Assembly: GCA_032464575.1 (NCBI GenBank)
Contig: JAWDKM010000006.1
Location: 248,001 to 312,000, forward strand
DNA: 64,000 nucleotides
Reading direction: 5' to 3'
Source: Pontivivens sp032464575
GTDB taxonomy: Bacteria; Pseudomonadota; Alphaproteobacteria; Rhodobacterales; Rhodobacteraceae
A program made the position numbers and the translations under genes. Positions 8,690 to 16,823 of this stretch are shown one piece after another (positions within the stretch are counted from its first letter, which is position 1; every line of letters starts with the position of its first letter). Below the pieces are notes generated by a model that saw only the letters and a program-made list of their open reading frames with translations, was not told the origin of the DNA and did not search any database.

Positions 8690-9676
8690 ATGGGACGTCT
8701 GGTCGACGGTGAGTGGGTGACGGACGACTTCGTCAACAAGACGGGCGATGGCGCCTTCAAACGGAAAGCGACCGCCTATCACAACTGGATCACGCCCGAC
8801 GGCAGCGCCGGCCCGACCGGCGAGGGCGGTTTCAAGGCGCAGACCGGGCGCTACCATCTCTACGTCTCCTATGCCTGCCCATGGGCGCATCGCTCCCTGA
8901 TCTTCCGCGCGCTCAAGGGGCTGACGGACCATGTCACCGTCTCCGTCGTCCATCCCGACATGTACGATGATGGCTGGAGCTTCGACGCGAGCTTTCCCGA
9001 TGCGACCGGCGACACGCTGATGGGCAAGGCGTTCCTGCGGGAGATCTATCTGGAGGCCGATCCGAAGGCGTCGGGCCGCGTGACCGTCCCGATCCTCTGG
9101 GACAAGCAGCGCGGCACCATCGTGAACAACGAGAGCTCCGAGATCATCCGGATGTTCAATTCCGCCTTCGACGGCGTGACGGGAAATCGCGACGACTACT
9201 GGCCGGAGCCGCTGCGCGAGGCGATCGAACCCGTGAACGCACGGATCTACGACACGCTCAACAACGGGGTCTACAAGTCGGGTTTCGCCGCCTCGCAAGG
9301 GGCGTATGACGCCGCCGTCCACCCGCTCTTCGAGACGATGGAGTGGCTGGAGGACCGGCTGGGTCGCAACCGCTACCTGATGGGCGAGCGGGTGACGGAG
9401 GCCGACTGGCGGCTCGTCGTCACGCTGTTCCGCTTCGACGACGTCTATCACGGCCACTTCAAGTGCAACCGGGCGAAGCTGATCGAGTATCCCAACCTGT
9501 GGGCCTATACCCGAGAACTCTACCAATGGCCCGGCGTCGCGGAGACCGTGCGCCACGACCACATCATCCGGCATTACCACGCCAGCCATCAGAGCATAAA
9601 TCCACACAGGATCGTGCCGATCGGGCCTGCCCTCGACTGGATGGCCCCGCACCGGCGGGACCGGCTCGCGGCCTAG
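8690..9676 (+). CDS. glutathionyl-hydroquinone reductase (ECM4/YqjG-type glutathione S-transferase)
   Basis: A 328-residue protein of the Xi-class GST family, which reduces glutathionyl-hydroquinones to hydroquinones. The thioredoxin-fold domain carries the catalytic Cys in YVSYACPWAHR, and the C-terminal helical domain has ERVTEADWRLVVTLFRFD and the family-typical YHGHFKCN. The ATG at 8690 is preceded by GGGAGGT; the frame stays open to 8621 but without a better start. It converges with the next gene and shares the CTAG at 9673-9676. Confidence 0.9.
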   Translation: MGRLVDGEWVTDDFVNKTGDGAFKRKATAYHNWITPDGSAGPTGEGGFKAQTGRYHLYVSYACPWAHRSLIFRALKGLTDHVTVSVVHPDMYDDGWSFDASFPDATGDTLMGKAFLREIYLEADPKASGRVTVPILWDKQRGTIVNNESSEIIRMFNSAFDGVTGNRDDYWPEPLREAIEPVNARIYDTLNNGVYKSGFAASQGAYDAAVHPLFETMEWLEDRLGRNRYLMGERVTEADWRLVVTLFRFDDVYHGHFKCNRAKLIEYPNLWAYTRELYQWPGVAETVRHDHIIRHYHASHQSINPHRIVPIGPALDWMAPHRRDRLAA

Positions 9677-10053
9677 GCGGTGACCTGCGTGGGTGCGTCC
9701 GTCTCGATCACGTGGCAGAGCACGGCTGCAAGATCGTCGGGCGCGACCCGCGTGTTCAGCATCGCCCGCGCATTGGGAACGATGTCGTAGACGCATTGCG
9801 CGTTCGGCACGCTCGCATCCGCCAACGGCACGATGACCATGTTCGGATTGCGCAGCACCGCGAGGTCGGCCAGGGCGGTGGCGAGCCGCATCGTCAGCGG
9901 AAGGACCAGCACGCGCGCGTGGCCGGTCAGCAGCGTGTTGCGCGTCTCGACCATCCCTATGGTTCCGGCGCAGTTCAGCCCGGCACGACTGCAGGCGGCC
10001 ATGCGCGCGCGCAGGTCGTCATCGTCATCGGATGCGATCAGAACGTCGTACAT
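9673..10053 (-). CDS. hypothetical protein with a degenerate receiver-like fold
   Basis: A 126-residue protein starting MYDVLIASDDDDDLRARM, which resembles the first strand and acidic pocket of a response-regulator receiver domain, followed by alternating strands and helices (ARVLVLPLTMRLATALADL). The conserved Asp-at-beta3 and Lys-at-beta5 pattern is not convincing, so phosphorylation cannot be claimed. It stands alone with no histidine kinase nearby. Confidence 0.5.
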   Translation of the reverse strand: MYDVLIASDDDDDLRARMAACSRAGLNCAGTIGMVETRNTLLTGHARVLVLPLTMRLATALADLAVLRNPNMVIVPLADASVPNAQCVYDIVPNARAMLNTRVAPDDLAAVLCHVIETDAPTQVTA

Positions 10054-10157
10054 CGATCAACCCGAACGAGCGCCGGTGGCGCGGATGTCTTGCGCCCGGC
10101 GGATCGACGTGATCCCGTGCGCACGACTTTTCAGGCGCCAAGGTTATTGACACCACC

Positions 10158-11114
10158 ATGATTCTACCAGAGCGCGAGCACGGCGGCAATCTGGACGCGG
10201 CCATCCGGCGGTTCGGTGGCGAGGCCGCGGACTGGCTCGATCTGTCCACGGGGATCAATCCGGTTCCCTATCCGCTGCCGCCGTTGCCATCCGACCTCTG
10301 GACGCGGCTCCCGGATGCCGGCGCCTTCGCCGCGGCGGAGCGGGCGGCGCGCCGGTTCTGGACCGTTCCCGACGGCGCCGAGGTGGTCGTCGCGCCCGGG
10401 GCCTCCGCCCTGATCGCCGCCATGCCCGATCTGGTCGGGGAGGGCACGGTCGAGATCCTGTCGCCTACCTATAACGAGCACGCCGCCGCCTTCGCCGCCC
10501 GCGGTCGCCCGGTTCGGGAGGTCGCCGAGCCGGGGCCCGGTCCGGTCGGCCTGCGTGTCGTCGTGCATCCCAACAACCCCGACGGGCGCCGGTTCGGACC
10601 GGAAGTGCTGACGCAGACCGCCCTCGCGGTGGTGGACGAGAGCTTCGCGGACGTGACCGAAACCACCTTCGTTCGGCACACGGCCGCTCCCGGCTGCGTG
10701 GTGCTCAAGAGCTTCGGCAAGTTCTGGGGGCTTGCGGGATTGCGGCTCGGCTTCGCGATCTGCGCGCCGGAGCATGCGCGGGTCCTGCGCGCGCGGCTCG
10801 GCCCCTGGGCGGCCTCAGGCCTCGCGCTGACGGTCGCGACGCAGGCGCTGGCGGATACGGCGTGGGCGGAGCGGACGCGGACGCGGCTTGCCCGTGACGC
10901 TGCGCGGCTCGATGCGATCATGGGGGTCGGGCGGCTGGTCGGGGGGTGCGATCTCTTCCGGCTCTACCAACTCGACGACGCGGCCGCACTGCGGGACCGC
11001 CTCGCCCGCCACCGCATCTGGAGCCGGACCTTCGGCTACGATCCGCGGTGGCTGCGGCTGGGGCTACCGGCAGACGATGCCGGTTTCGAACGGATCGCGG
11101 AGGCTGTGGCATGA
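10158..11114 (+). CDS. cobC: CobC-type PLP-dependent threonine-phosphate decarboxylase of cobalamin synthesis
   Basis: A 318-residue fold-type I aminotransferase-like protein. It has the N-terminal HGGNLDAAIRRFG and LDLSTGINPVPYPL typical of CobC/CobD decarboxylases, the HPNNPDG motif, and the PLP Lys in SFGKFWGLAGLRLG. The product, (R)-1-amino-2-propanol phosphate, supplies the nucleotide-loop linker of cobalamin. It overlaps the next gene by ATGA, so both are translated together and feed the same step: CobC makes the linker and CobD attaches it. No cobalamin riboswitch could be recognised in the 104 bases before it. Confidence 0.88.
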   Translation: MILPEREHGGNLDAAIRRFGGEAADWLDLSTGINPVPYPLPPLPSDLWTRLPDAGAFAAAERAARRFWTVPDGAEVVVAPGASALIAAMPDLVGEGTVEILSPTYNEHAAAFAARGRPVREVAEPGPGPVGLRVVVHPNNPDGRRFGPEVLTQTALAVVDESFADVTETTFVRHTAAPGCVVLKSFGKFWGLAGLRLGFAICAPEHARVLRARLGPWAASGLALTVATQALADTAWAERTRTRLARDAARLDAIMGVGRLVGGCDLFRLYQLDDAAALRDRLARHRIWSRTFGYDPRWLRLGLPADDAGFERIAEAVA

Positions 11115-12022
11115 GCGCCCTCGTTCTCGCCCTCGGCATGGCCCTCGACGGTGCGCTGGGCGAGCCGAAGGCGCTCTGGTCGCGGGTGCCGCATCCGGCC
11201 GTCCTGATGGGGCGCGCGGTGAGCGCGCTGGACGACCGCCTGAACCGCGACCGCCGGCGGGACGGGGTGCTCGCCGTCGCGGCACTGGCCGCGGGCGCCG
11301 TCCTGCTCGGCCTCGTGCTGGACCGGTTGCTGTTCCTGCCGCTCGAAATTCTCGTGGTCGCCATCCTGCTGGCGCAACGCAGCCTCGCCGATCACGTGCG
11401 GGCCGTCGCAGCGGGTCTGGAGCGGAGCCTGGCGGCCGGGCGGGAGGCCGTCAGCCTGATCGTGGGCCGGGATACCGAGGTGCTGGACGAGAGCGCCGTG
11501 GCCCGCGCCGCGATCGAGAGCGGTGCCGAGAACCTGTCCGACGGGGTGATCGCGCCGGCGTTCTGGTACCTCGTCGCCGGTCTGCCGGGGCTGCTGCTCT
11601 ACAAGATGATCAACACCGCTGACAGCATGATCGGACACCGCACGCCGCGCCATGTCCGCTTCGGCTGGGCGGCCGCGCGGCTTGACGACCTGATGAACTA
11701 CGTGCCCGCCCGGCTGACGGGCCTGCTGATCGGCTGTGCCGCCCTGTCGGACAGCGCGGTGAAGACGATGTTCGAGGACGCGCGCGAGCACCGATCCCCC
11801 AACGCGGGCTGGCCGGAGGCCGCCATGGCGGGCGCGCTCGACATCGCGTTGTCAGGCCCGCGGCTCTATCCGGAGGGACCCTCCGACGATCCATGGCTCA
11901 ACGTGCATGGGCGCAAGACGGCCGATGCCGAGGACGTGCGCCGCTGTGTTGCTCTGATGTGGCGCGCCTGGGCGCTGGCCCTCGCGCTGCTCCTCGCCTG
12001 GGCGGTGCTCTTCACGCGCTAG
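11111..12022 (+). CDS. cobD: adenosylcobinamide-phosphate synthase CobD/CbiB
   Basis: A 303-residue inner-membrane protein that joins adenosylcobyric acid to aminopropanol (phosphate). Family signatures include LALGMALDGALGEP at the start, SGAENLSDGVIAPAFWYL, the long motif around KMINTADSMIGHRTPRH, and PNAGWPEAAMAGAL near the C-terminus. The ATG at 11111 overlaps the cobC stop. The gene ends in a CTAG shared with the convergent SMP-30-like gene. Confidence 0.92.
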   Translation: MSALVLALGMALDGALGEPKALWSRVPHPAVLMGRAVSALDDRLNRDRRRDGVLAVAALAAGAVLLGLVLDRLLFLPLEILVVAILLAQRSLADHVRAVAAGLERSLAAGREAVSLIVGRDTEVLDESAVARAAIESGAENLSDGVIAPAFWYLVAGLPGLLLYKMINTADSMIGHRTPRHVRFGWAAARLDDLMNYVPARLTGLLIGCAALSDSAVKTMFEDAREHRSPNAGWPEAAMAGALDIALSGPRLYPEGPSDDPWLNVHGRKTADAEDVRRCVALMWRAWALALALLLAWAVLFTR

Positions 12023-13086
12023 CGCACGTTCAGGACGCCGAGCGCATCCTGTCCGAGGGAACTGACGAAGAGGCGGTCGCCGACCATCACGCCACCGGTG
12101 ACGAGCGAATAGCCGCCGTCGGGATCCTGCAGGACCTCCAGCACCCGGCCGTCGCTGTCGATCCGCATCAGGATGCCGTGGTGAACCGGTTTCGGGCGTA
12201 CCGCCTCGGGCAGGCGCCAGACCACGTCGCGCACCGCGGGGTAGGGGGCGAGCATGTCGGCGATCGGCCGGCGGGGGGAGACGAGGCCGATCCAGAACGT
12301 GCCGTCGCCCTGTGCCTGGATGTTGTCGGGAAACCCCGGCAGCGCGTCGATCAGCACCTCGCGCTCGCCGAGGGCAAGGTCGTGCTTCCAGATGCGATAG
12401 GCGCCGGTCTCCGCGATCAGGAGCGCATCCTCCTCGGGTGTCAGCGCGATGCCGTTCGCGAAGGAGAAGCCGTCCGCCACCTGTTCGATGGCGTCGCCCG
12501 TCCATCGCAGGACGCGGCCGGTTGTCCGATGCTCCCACAGATCGACGACGGAGGCGGGCAGGGTGCCGCCCAGCGCCTCGGGATCATGGCGCGTCGTGGA
12601 GACGGAGAAGTAGACCGAGCCGTCGCGCGCCGGCGCCACCTGATTGGCATAGCGTATGGGCGCGCCCTCGAACTCGTCTGCGAGGATCTCGGAGCCGCCC
12701 GCGGGCGTCCACCGGATCAGACCCAGATAGCTGTCGGCAATATAGAGTGCGCCGTCCGGTCCGTATTCAAGCCCGAGCGGACGGCCGCCCATCTGTCCGA
12801 CGCGGCTCATCTCGGCATTGTCGAGCCGCCAGAGCCCGCCCTCGGCGGTCGTGGTCCAGATCACGCCGTCGCGGTCCAGAGCGATATCCTCCGGCCCGTG
12901 CTCGTCACCGAGGTCGAGACGGCTCACCGCGGCCAGCGCCCGGTTCGGCGCGAAGACCCCGGTGAACCCGGGATCGGTGCTCGGCTGCCAGGCGACGGGC
13001 TGGATGCCGGTGGGTGTGAAGCCCAGATACCAGATGCCGATCGCGGCGAGTGCCGCGAGGCTCAGGAGACGGATTAGGCGGTACAT
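12019..13086 (-). CDS. SMP-30/strictosidine synthase-like beta-propeller protein, membrane anchored
   Basis: A 355-residue protein with one N-terminal membrane segment (LIRLLSLAALAAIGIWYLGF), placing the rest in the periplasm. The body has six-bladed propeller repeats of the SMP-30/gluconolactonase/strictosidine synthase type: GPEDIALDRDG, PLGLEYGPDGALYIADSYLGLI, YANQVAPARDGSVYFSVS, FANGIALTPEEDALLIAETGAYRIW. Such proteins are usually lactonases or esterases; the substrate is unknown. The ATG at 13086 puts the anchor at the very N-terminus, while the open frame upstream runs into the promoter of the divergent nitroreductase. Confidence 0.82.
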   Translation of the reverse strand: MYRLIRLLSLAALAAIGIWYLGFTPTGIQPVAWQPSTDPGFTGVFAPNRALAAVSRLDLGDEHGPEDIALDRDGVIWTTTAEGGLWRLDNAEMSRVGQMGGRPLGLEYGPDGALYIADSYLGLIRWTPAGGSEILADEFEGAPIRYANQVAPARDGSVYFSVSTTRHDPEALGGTLPASVVDLWEHRTTGRVLRWTGDAIEQVADGFSFANGIALTPEEDALLIAETGAYRIWKHDLALGEREVLIDALPGFPDNIQAQGDGTFWIGLVSPRRPIADMLAPYPAVRDVVWRLPEAVRPKPVHHGILMRIDSDGRVLEVLQDPDGGYSLVTGGVMVGDRLFVSSLGQDALGVLNVR

Positions 13087-13206
13087 GGCGTGTCCCGGTT
13101 CTTTTTCGGCGAGTCTGCGCCGATTGCAGGCGCTTCGCAAGCTTTTGTGCTTGAAACGTACCGTTCGAGGCCCGACATCGGCCCCGTTTGAACGAAAGTG
13201 AGACAG

Positions 13207-13788
13207 ATGGTGTTGCAACCACGCCCCGAGGTGATGGATTTCCTGCTGACGCGCCGGTCGCGTCCCGCGCGCACGCTGGCCGGTCCGGGTCCCGATCGTG
13301 CGGCGCTCGAGCCGATGCTGACGGCGGCCGCCCGCAGCCCGGATCACGGCAAGCTGGAGCCGTGGCGGTTCGTTGTCCTGCAAGGTGAGGCGCTGCATCG
13401 GTTGGCTGACCTGACCGCGCGGCGCGGCCGCGAGCGGGGCGAGGTGCCGGAGAAGCTGGAGAAGACCGTCGCCTCATTCGCCGACGGGCCGCTCGTCGTC
13501 GCGGTGGTGGCAGCGCCGCAGCGTTCCGATAAGATCCCGCTGATCGAACAGCATCTCTCCGCCGGTGCCGTCTGCCTGGCGCTGGTGAACGCCGCGCTCG
13601 CCTCCGGCTGGGGCGCCAACTGGCTGAGCAGTTGGATGGCGCGCGATGCCGACTGGCTGCGCGAGGGGCTGGACCTCGAACCGCCGGACATGGTGGCCGG
13701 GTTCGTCCATATCGGGCGCGAGACGGTGGCGCCGCCCGAGCGGCCGCGGCCCGACATCGCGGCCCTGACGCGCTGGATCGACACGTGA
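13207..13788 (+). CDS. nitroreductase family protein (YdjA-like)
   Basis: A 193-residue FMN-dependent oxidoreductase. The N-terminal FLLTRRSRPARTL, the AARSPDHGKLEPWRFVVLQG motif (YdjA subfamily), and the ASGWGANWLSSW segment that lines the flavin site are all present. It probably transfers hydride from NAD(P)H to a quinone or nitro-aromatic acceptor; the physiological substrate is unknown. A GTG at 13198 is an alternative start three codons upstream. The next gene begins inside its stop codon (GTGA overlap). Confidence 0.85.
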   Translation: MVLQPRPEVMDFLLTRRSRPARTLAGPGPDRAALEPMLTAAARSPDHGKLEPWRFVVLQGEALHRLADLTARRGRERGEVPEKLEKTVASFADGPLVVAVVAAPQRSDKIPLIEQHLSAGAVCLALVNAALASGWGANWLSSWMARDADWLREGLDLEPPDMVAGFVHIGRETVAPPERPRPDIAALTRWIDT

Positions 13789-14459
13789 TCGGCCCGATCG
13801 CGAAGGCCTTGGACCAGATCGGCGATCGTGCCTTCCGCGCCGTGCTGCTGAAGGCGGTCGGGCTGACGGTGGGCGTGCTGGTCGCGCTCTACGTCTTGGC
13901 CGGCTGGCTCGTCGCGGGCCTCGGCCCCTACGACTTGCCCGTGATCGGGGTCGTCGATCCAGGGGGCTGGGCCGCGGGGATCGCGGTCGGGGCCCTGATC
14001 CTCGCTTCCGTCTTCCTCATGATCCCCGTGGCGTCGATCTGCATCGGCTTCTTCCTGGAGGACATCGCAGCCGCGGTCGAGGCGCGTCACTACCCGGATT
14101 TGCCTGGCGCGAGTCCGTTGTCGCTGAGCCGAGCGTTGGTGGATTCATTGCAGTTCTTCGGGGTACTGGTCATCGCCAACCTGTGCGCCCTGGTGATCTA
14201 CCTGCTGGTGCCGCCGCTGGCGCCCGTGATCTTCTACGTCGTCAACGGGTACCTGTTGGGCCGGGAATACTTTCAGCTCGTGGCGCTGCGGCGGGTGCCG
14301 AAGTCGGAAGCGCGTCGCCTGCGCCGTCGGCATCGCGGACGGATCTGGGTGATGGGGATGGCGATGGCGGTGCCGTTGTCCGTTCCAATCGTCAACCTGC
14401 TCGTCCCTCTGGTCGGGGTGGCGGCCTACACGCACCTCTATCACGATATAACGGGTTGA
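13785..14459 (+). CDS. EI24 domain-containing membrane protein
   Basis: A 224-residue integral membrane protein with about four to five hydrophobic helices. It shows the EI24/CysZ-family pattern: a double helical hairpin, the polar DFPxLPGASPLSLSRAL-like region (YPDLPGASPLSLSRALV), and NGYLLGREYFQLVALRR near the C-terminal side. E. coli CysZ of this family transports sulfate, but alphaproteobacterial EI24 members have no assigned substrate. The start is GTG 13785, overlapping the nitroreductase stop. The IS-like element begins 41 bases after its stop. Confidence 0.75.
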   Translation: MIGPIAKALDQIGDRAFRAVLLKAVGLTVGVLVALYVLAGWLVAGLGPYDLPVIGVVDPGGWAAGIAVGALILASVFLMIPVASICIGFFLEDIAAAVEARHYPDLPGASPLSLSRALVDSLQFFGVLVIANLCALVIYLLVPPLAPVIFYVVNGYLLGREYFQLVALRRVPKSEARRLRRRHRGRIWVMGMAMAVPLSVPIVNLLVPLVGVAAYTHLYHDITG

Positions 14460-14500
14460 GGTTCGGAGTGGGCTGTCGCCTTACCTGGTGCGAAGAGACA

Positions 14501-14520
14501 TATGTTTGCAAAGAGTGTTG
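14501..14520 (+). repeat. inverted-repeat motif copy 1 (left end of IS-like element)
   Basis: Matches the window consensus TATGTTTGCAAAAAGTGTTG at 19 of 20 positions. It pairs with the inverted copy at 15302-15321. Confidence 0.75.
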
Positions 14521-14522
14521 CG

Positions 14523-15225
14523 GTGCCTCGAGGCCACGGCGCCCAAGCCGCCAGAGATACCACGCTGCGTAGAGATGAAGATATCGCGTTGCCGGTCCTC
14601 TGAACAGCGAGAGAAAAGAGTGTGCCGCCACGTTTCCGGTCCCGCAGCTCGGTGTAGCGCGTTCCCTCGGCCAGCCCAGAGAGCGTCGAGCGTTCGGTCC
14701 CGCCCAGACCCAGATCGCGCCGCTGGCCGCAGATGCGACAACACCCGTCTGCCAGGGCTGTCGCAGCGGCAACGTTTTCGCGGTGTAGTCATGCCACCTT
14801 TTACGTGGTGGCGGTACCGCAGAAGGATTTCTGGCGGACCGGACCCATTCGCGGGATCCCTTCCGGCTTTCGCGACACGTCAGAAGAGCGGCGACGGTTC
14901 GCTGCGGCCCGTGCACGGATCGTGTTGCGCCGAGGATGCGCAGGCGCCATCGCCACAGCGTCGTATGTGCGACGTCGAACTCCCGTGCGGTCTGGCGAAC
15001 TGAAGCGATGCGGCCCCGCCTCATCTGGTGCGCAAGAGCCAGAACGAGATCCGGCCGATGCAGACCTTTCAACAGGGCAGGCCGCTGAACGAAGGTTCGA
15101 CCGCAGTTCCGGCACCGTCGCCGGGGACATCCGTTTGCCGTACGGCCCCATGGCGCCGATCGCACGCCGTCGCAGCAGGGGCACCGCACCTGGCGCAGCG
15201 ATCTGTTCGATTTCTCATGGGCCAT
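14523..15225 (-). pseudogene. decayed transposase remnant, zinc ribbon plus helix-turn-helix (InsA-like)
   Basis: From ATG 15225 the first 100 residues read as a transposase DNA-binding region: a zinc ribbon with Cys15-x2-Cys18 and Cys38-x2-Cys41 (RCPCCDG ... RRCRNCGRTF), then an HTH at about 75-97 (SVRQTAREFDVAHTTLWRW). This is the architecture of IS1 InsA and IS1595-type N-termini. The rest of the frame is compositionally odd, shows no DDE catalytic motif in any minus-strand frame, and runs past the left inverted repeat to 14392. I therefore read it as a broken or non-autonomous transposase; the 3' limit given is approximate. Confidence 0.55.
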
Positions 15226-15301
15226 TGCCCGATCGTGGGCGATGAAACTAAACAATTCGTGAACATAGAGTGGTCAAGCCTCGCCCGGATGGCATCGTCT
15301 T

Positions 15302-15321
15302 CAACACTTTCTGCAAACATA
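15302..15321 (-). repeat. inverted-repeat motif copy 2 (right end of IS-like element)
   Basis: Plus-strand CAACACTTTCTGCAAACATA; on the minus strand it matches the window consensus at 19 of 20 positions. It ends 5 bases before the sdaA stop codon. Confidence 0.75.
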
Positions 15322-15326
15322 AACCG

Positions 15327-16700
15327 TCAGCATTCGGGCACGTTCACCGCCAAGCCGCCCTGTGACGTCTCCTTGTACTTTTCGCTCATGTCCCGCCCCG
15401 TCTGTCGCATCGTCTCGATACACGCATCGAGGCTCACGAGATGCCGACCGTCTCCCCGCAACGACAGCGACGCCGCGCTGACCGCCTTGATGGCGCCGAG
15501 CCCGTTGCGCTCGATGCAAGGGGCCTGCACGAGCCCCCGGATCGGATCGCAGGTCATGCCGAGGTGATGCTCCAGCGCGATTTCCGCCCCGTTCTCCACC
15601 TGCTCCGGCGTGCCGCCCAGCACCGCGCAGAGGCCGGCCGCCGCCATCGCTGCCGCGGAGCCCACCTCCGCGCCGGAGATCGAGGCGTTCGCCTTGATCA
15701 GACCTCCCACCGCCGCCGCCGTGAGTAGGAAGGTTCCGATCTCGCCCGGCCGTGCGCCGGGCACGTGGTCGAGCCAGTAGCGGATCGTCGCCGGGATCAC
15801 GCCTGCGGCACCGTTTGTCGGCGCAGTGACGACCTGGCCGCCGGCCGCGTTTTCCTCGTTCACGGCCATGGCATAGACCGACAGCCAGTCGTTCACGACG
15901 TGAGGCGCGGGCAGGTTGAGGCCGCGTTCTGCCTGAAGCTGGCGGTAGATGCGGCCCGCGCGGCGTCGCAGGTCAAGGCCGCCCGGCAGGATGCCCTCCG
16001 CCGCCAGCCCGCGTTCGATGCTGGCCTCCATGACGCGCCAGATATGCGACAGACCGCCCTCGAGCGCGTTCGCATCCAACGCCGTCAGCTCGTTTGCGCG
16101 CTTCATCGCGGCGATGCTCTGGCCGCTCGCACACGCCATTGTCAGCATCTCGGCAGCTGTCCGGAAGGGGTAGGGGACGTTGGGCGGAGCATCCGCCTCC
16201 GCCTGCCGCTCCAGCTCGCGCTCGGTCAGGACGAAGCCGCCGCCGACGGAGTAGTAGGTCTCGACCAGATGCAGGTTTCCGGCGGCATCGAACGCCTCCA
16301 TCACCATGCCGTTCGCATGGCCGGGCAAGGGCGCGCCTGAGGCGAATTCGAGGTCTTGTTCCGGATCGTAGGCCAGCCTCGGCAAACCCTCCGGCGACAG
16401 CGATTGTGTCTCCGTAAGCTCCTCCAACGCCGTCGCAGCGGCGGCCGCATCGAACATGTCGGGGCGAAAGCCAAGAAGGCCCAGATGCACCGCCCGGTCC
16501 GTTGCATGGCCCCGTCCCGTCAGCGACAGCGAGCCGTGGAGCTGCACCCGGATCCGCTCGGGCGCCCCCGCACCCGGCACCCGGTCCGCCCCGTCGCGCA
16601 GCGCATCCAGAAAGCGAGCGGCCGCGATCATCGGCCCCATCGTGTGGGAGGACGACGGCCCGACGCCCACCTTGAAAATGTCGAAGACGCTCAGGAACAT
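15327..16700 (-). CDS. sdaA: L-serine ammonia-lyase (iron-sulfur type)
   Basis: A 457-residue single-chain L-serine dehydratase that converts serine to pyruvate and ammonia. It starts MFLSVFDIFKVGVGPSSSHTMGPM, the family signature, and the C-terminal catalytic domain carries the Fe-S cysteines in GMTCDPIRGLVQAPCIERN and SLDACIETM. The ATG at 16700 is preceded by GGGAGAAG; a start five codons upstream is less likely. Length and domains are complete. The IS-like element is inserted immediately after the 3' end and does not damage the reading frame. Confidence 0.93.
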   Translation of the reverse strand: MFLSVFDIFKVGVGPSSSHTMGPMIAAARFLDALRDGADRVPGAGAPERIRVQLHGSLSLTGRGHATDRAVHLGLLGFRPDMFDAAAAATALEELTETQSLSPEGLPRLAYDPEQDLEFASGAPLPGHANGMVMEAFDAAGNLHLVETYYSVGGGFVLTERELERQAEADAPPNVPYPFRTAAEMLTMACASGQSIAAMKRANELTALDANALEGGLSHIWRVMEASIERGLAAEGILPGGLDLRRRAGRIYRQLQAERGLNLPAPHVVNDWLSVYAMAVNEENAAGGQVVTAPTNGAAGVIPATIRYWLDHVPGARPGEIGTFLLTAAAVGGLIKANASISGAEVGSAAAMAAAGLCAVLGGTPEQVENGAEIALEHHLGMTCDPIRGLVQAPCIERNGLGAIKAVSAASLSLRGDGRHLVSLDACIETMRQTGRDMSEKYKETSQGGLAVNVPEC

Positions 16701-16823
16701 CGGCTTCTCCCTCATCGCTCGTTCTAGACCGGCTTTACGGTTCGTGCAGCCTCGAAGCGACCTATCACGTGTCGCGGGCGGTCCGCGGCCTCCGGCGGGC
16801 GTATTTTCGGGAAGGATGACGGC

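Larger units (their letters stand above)
14501..15321. mobile_element. IS-like element with 20-bp imperfect terminal inverted repeats
   Basis: The left end TATGTTTGCAAAGAGTGTTG (14501-14520) and the right end at 15302-15321, read on the minus strand as TATGTTTGCAGAAAGTGTTG, match at 18 of 20 positions. Inside lies a minus-strand frame with a transposase-type zinc ribbon and HTH. The ends begin and finish with TA, which could be a TA target duplication, but no longer duplication is seen. The size (821 bp) is in the range of IS1-type elements. The right end stops 5 bases before the sdaA stop codon, so the insertion sits in the sdaA 3' flank. Confidence 0.6.

Noticed and set aside
10054..10157. 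Cobalamin riboswitch before cobC
   Set aside because: The region is only 104 bases and no B12-box core could be seen.
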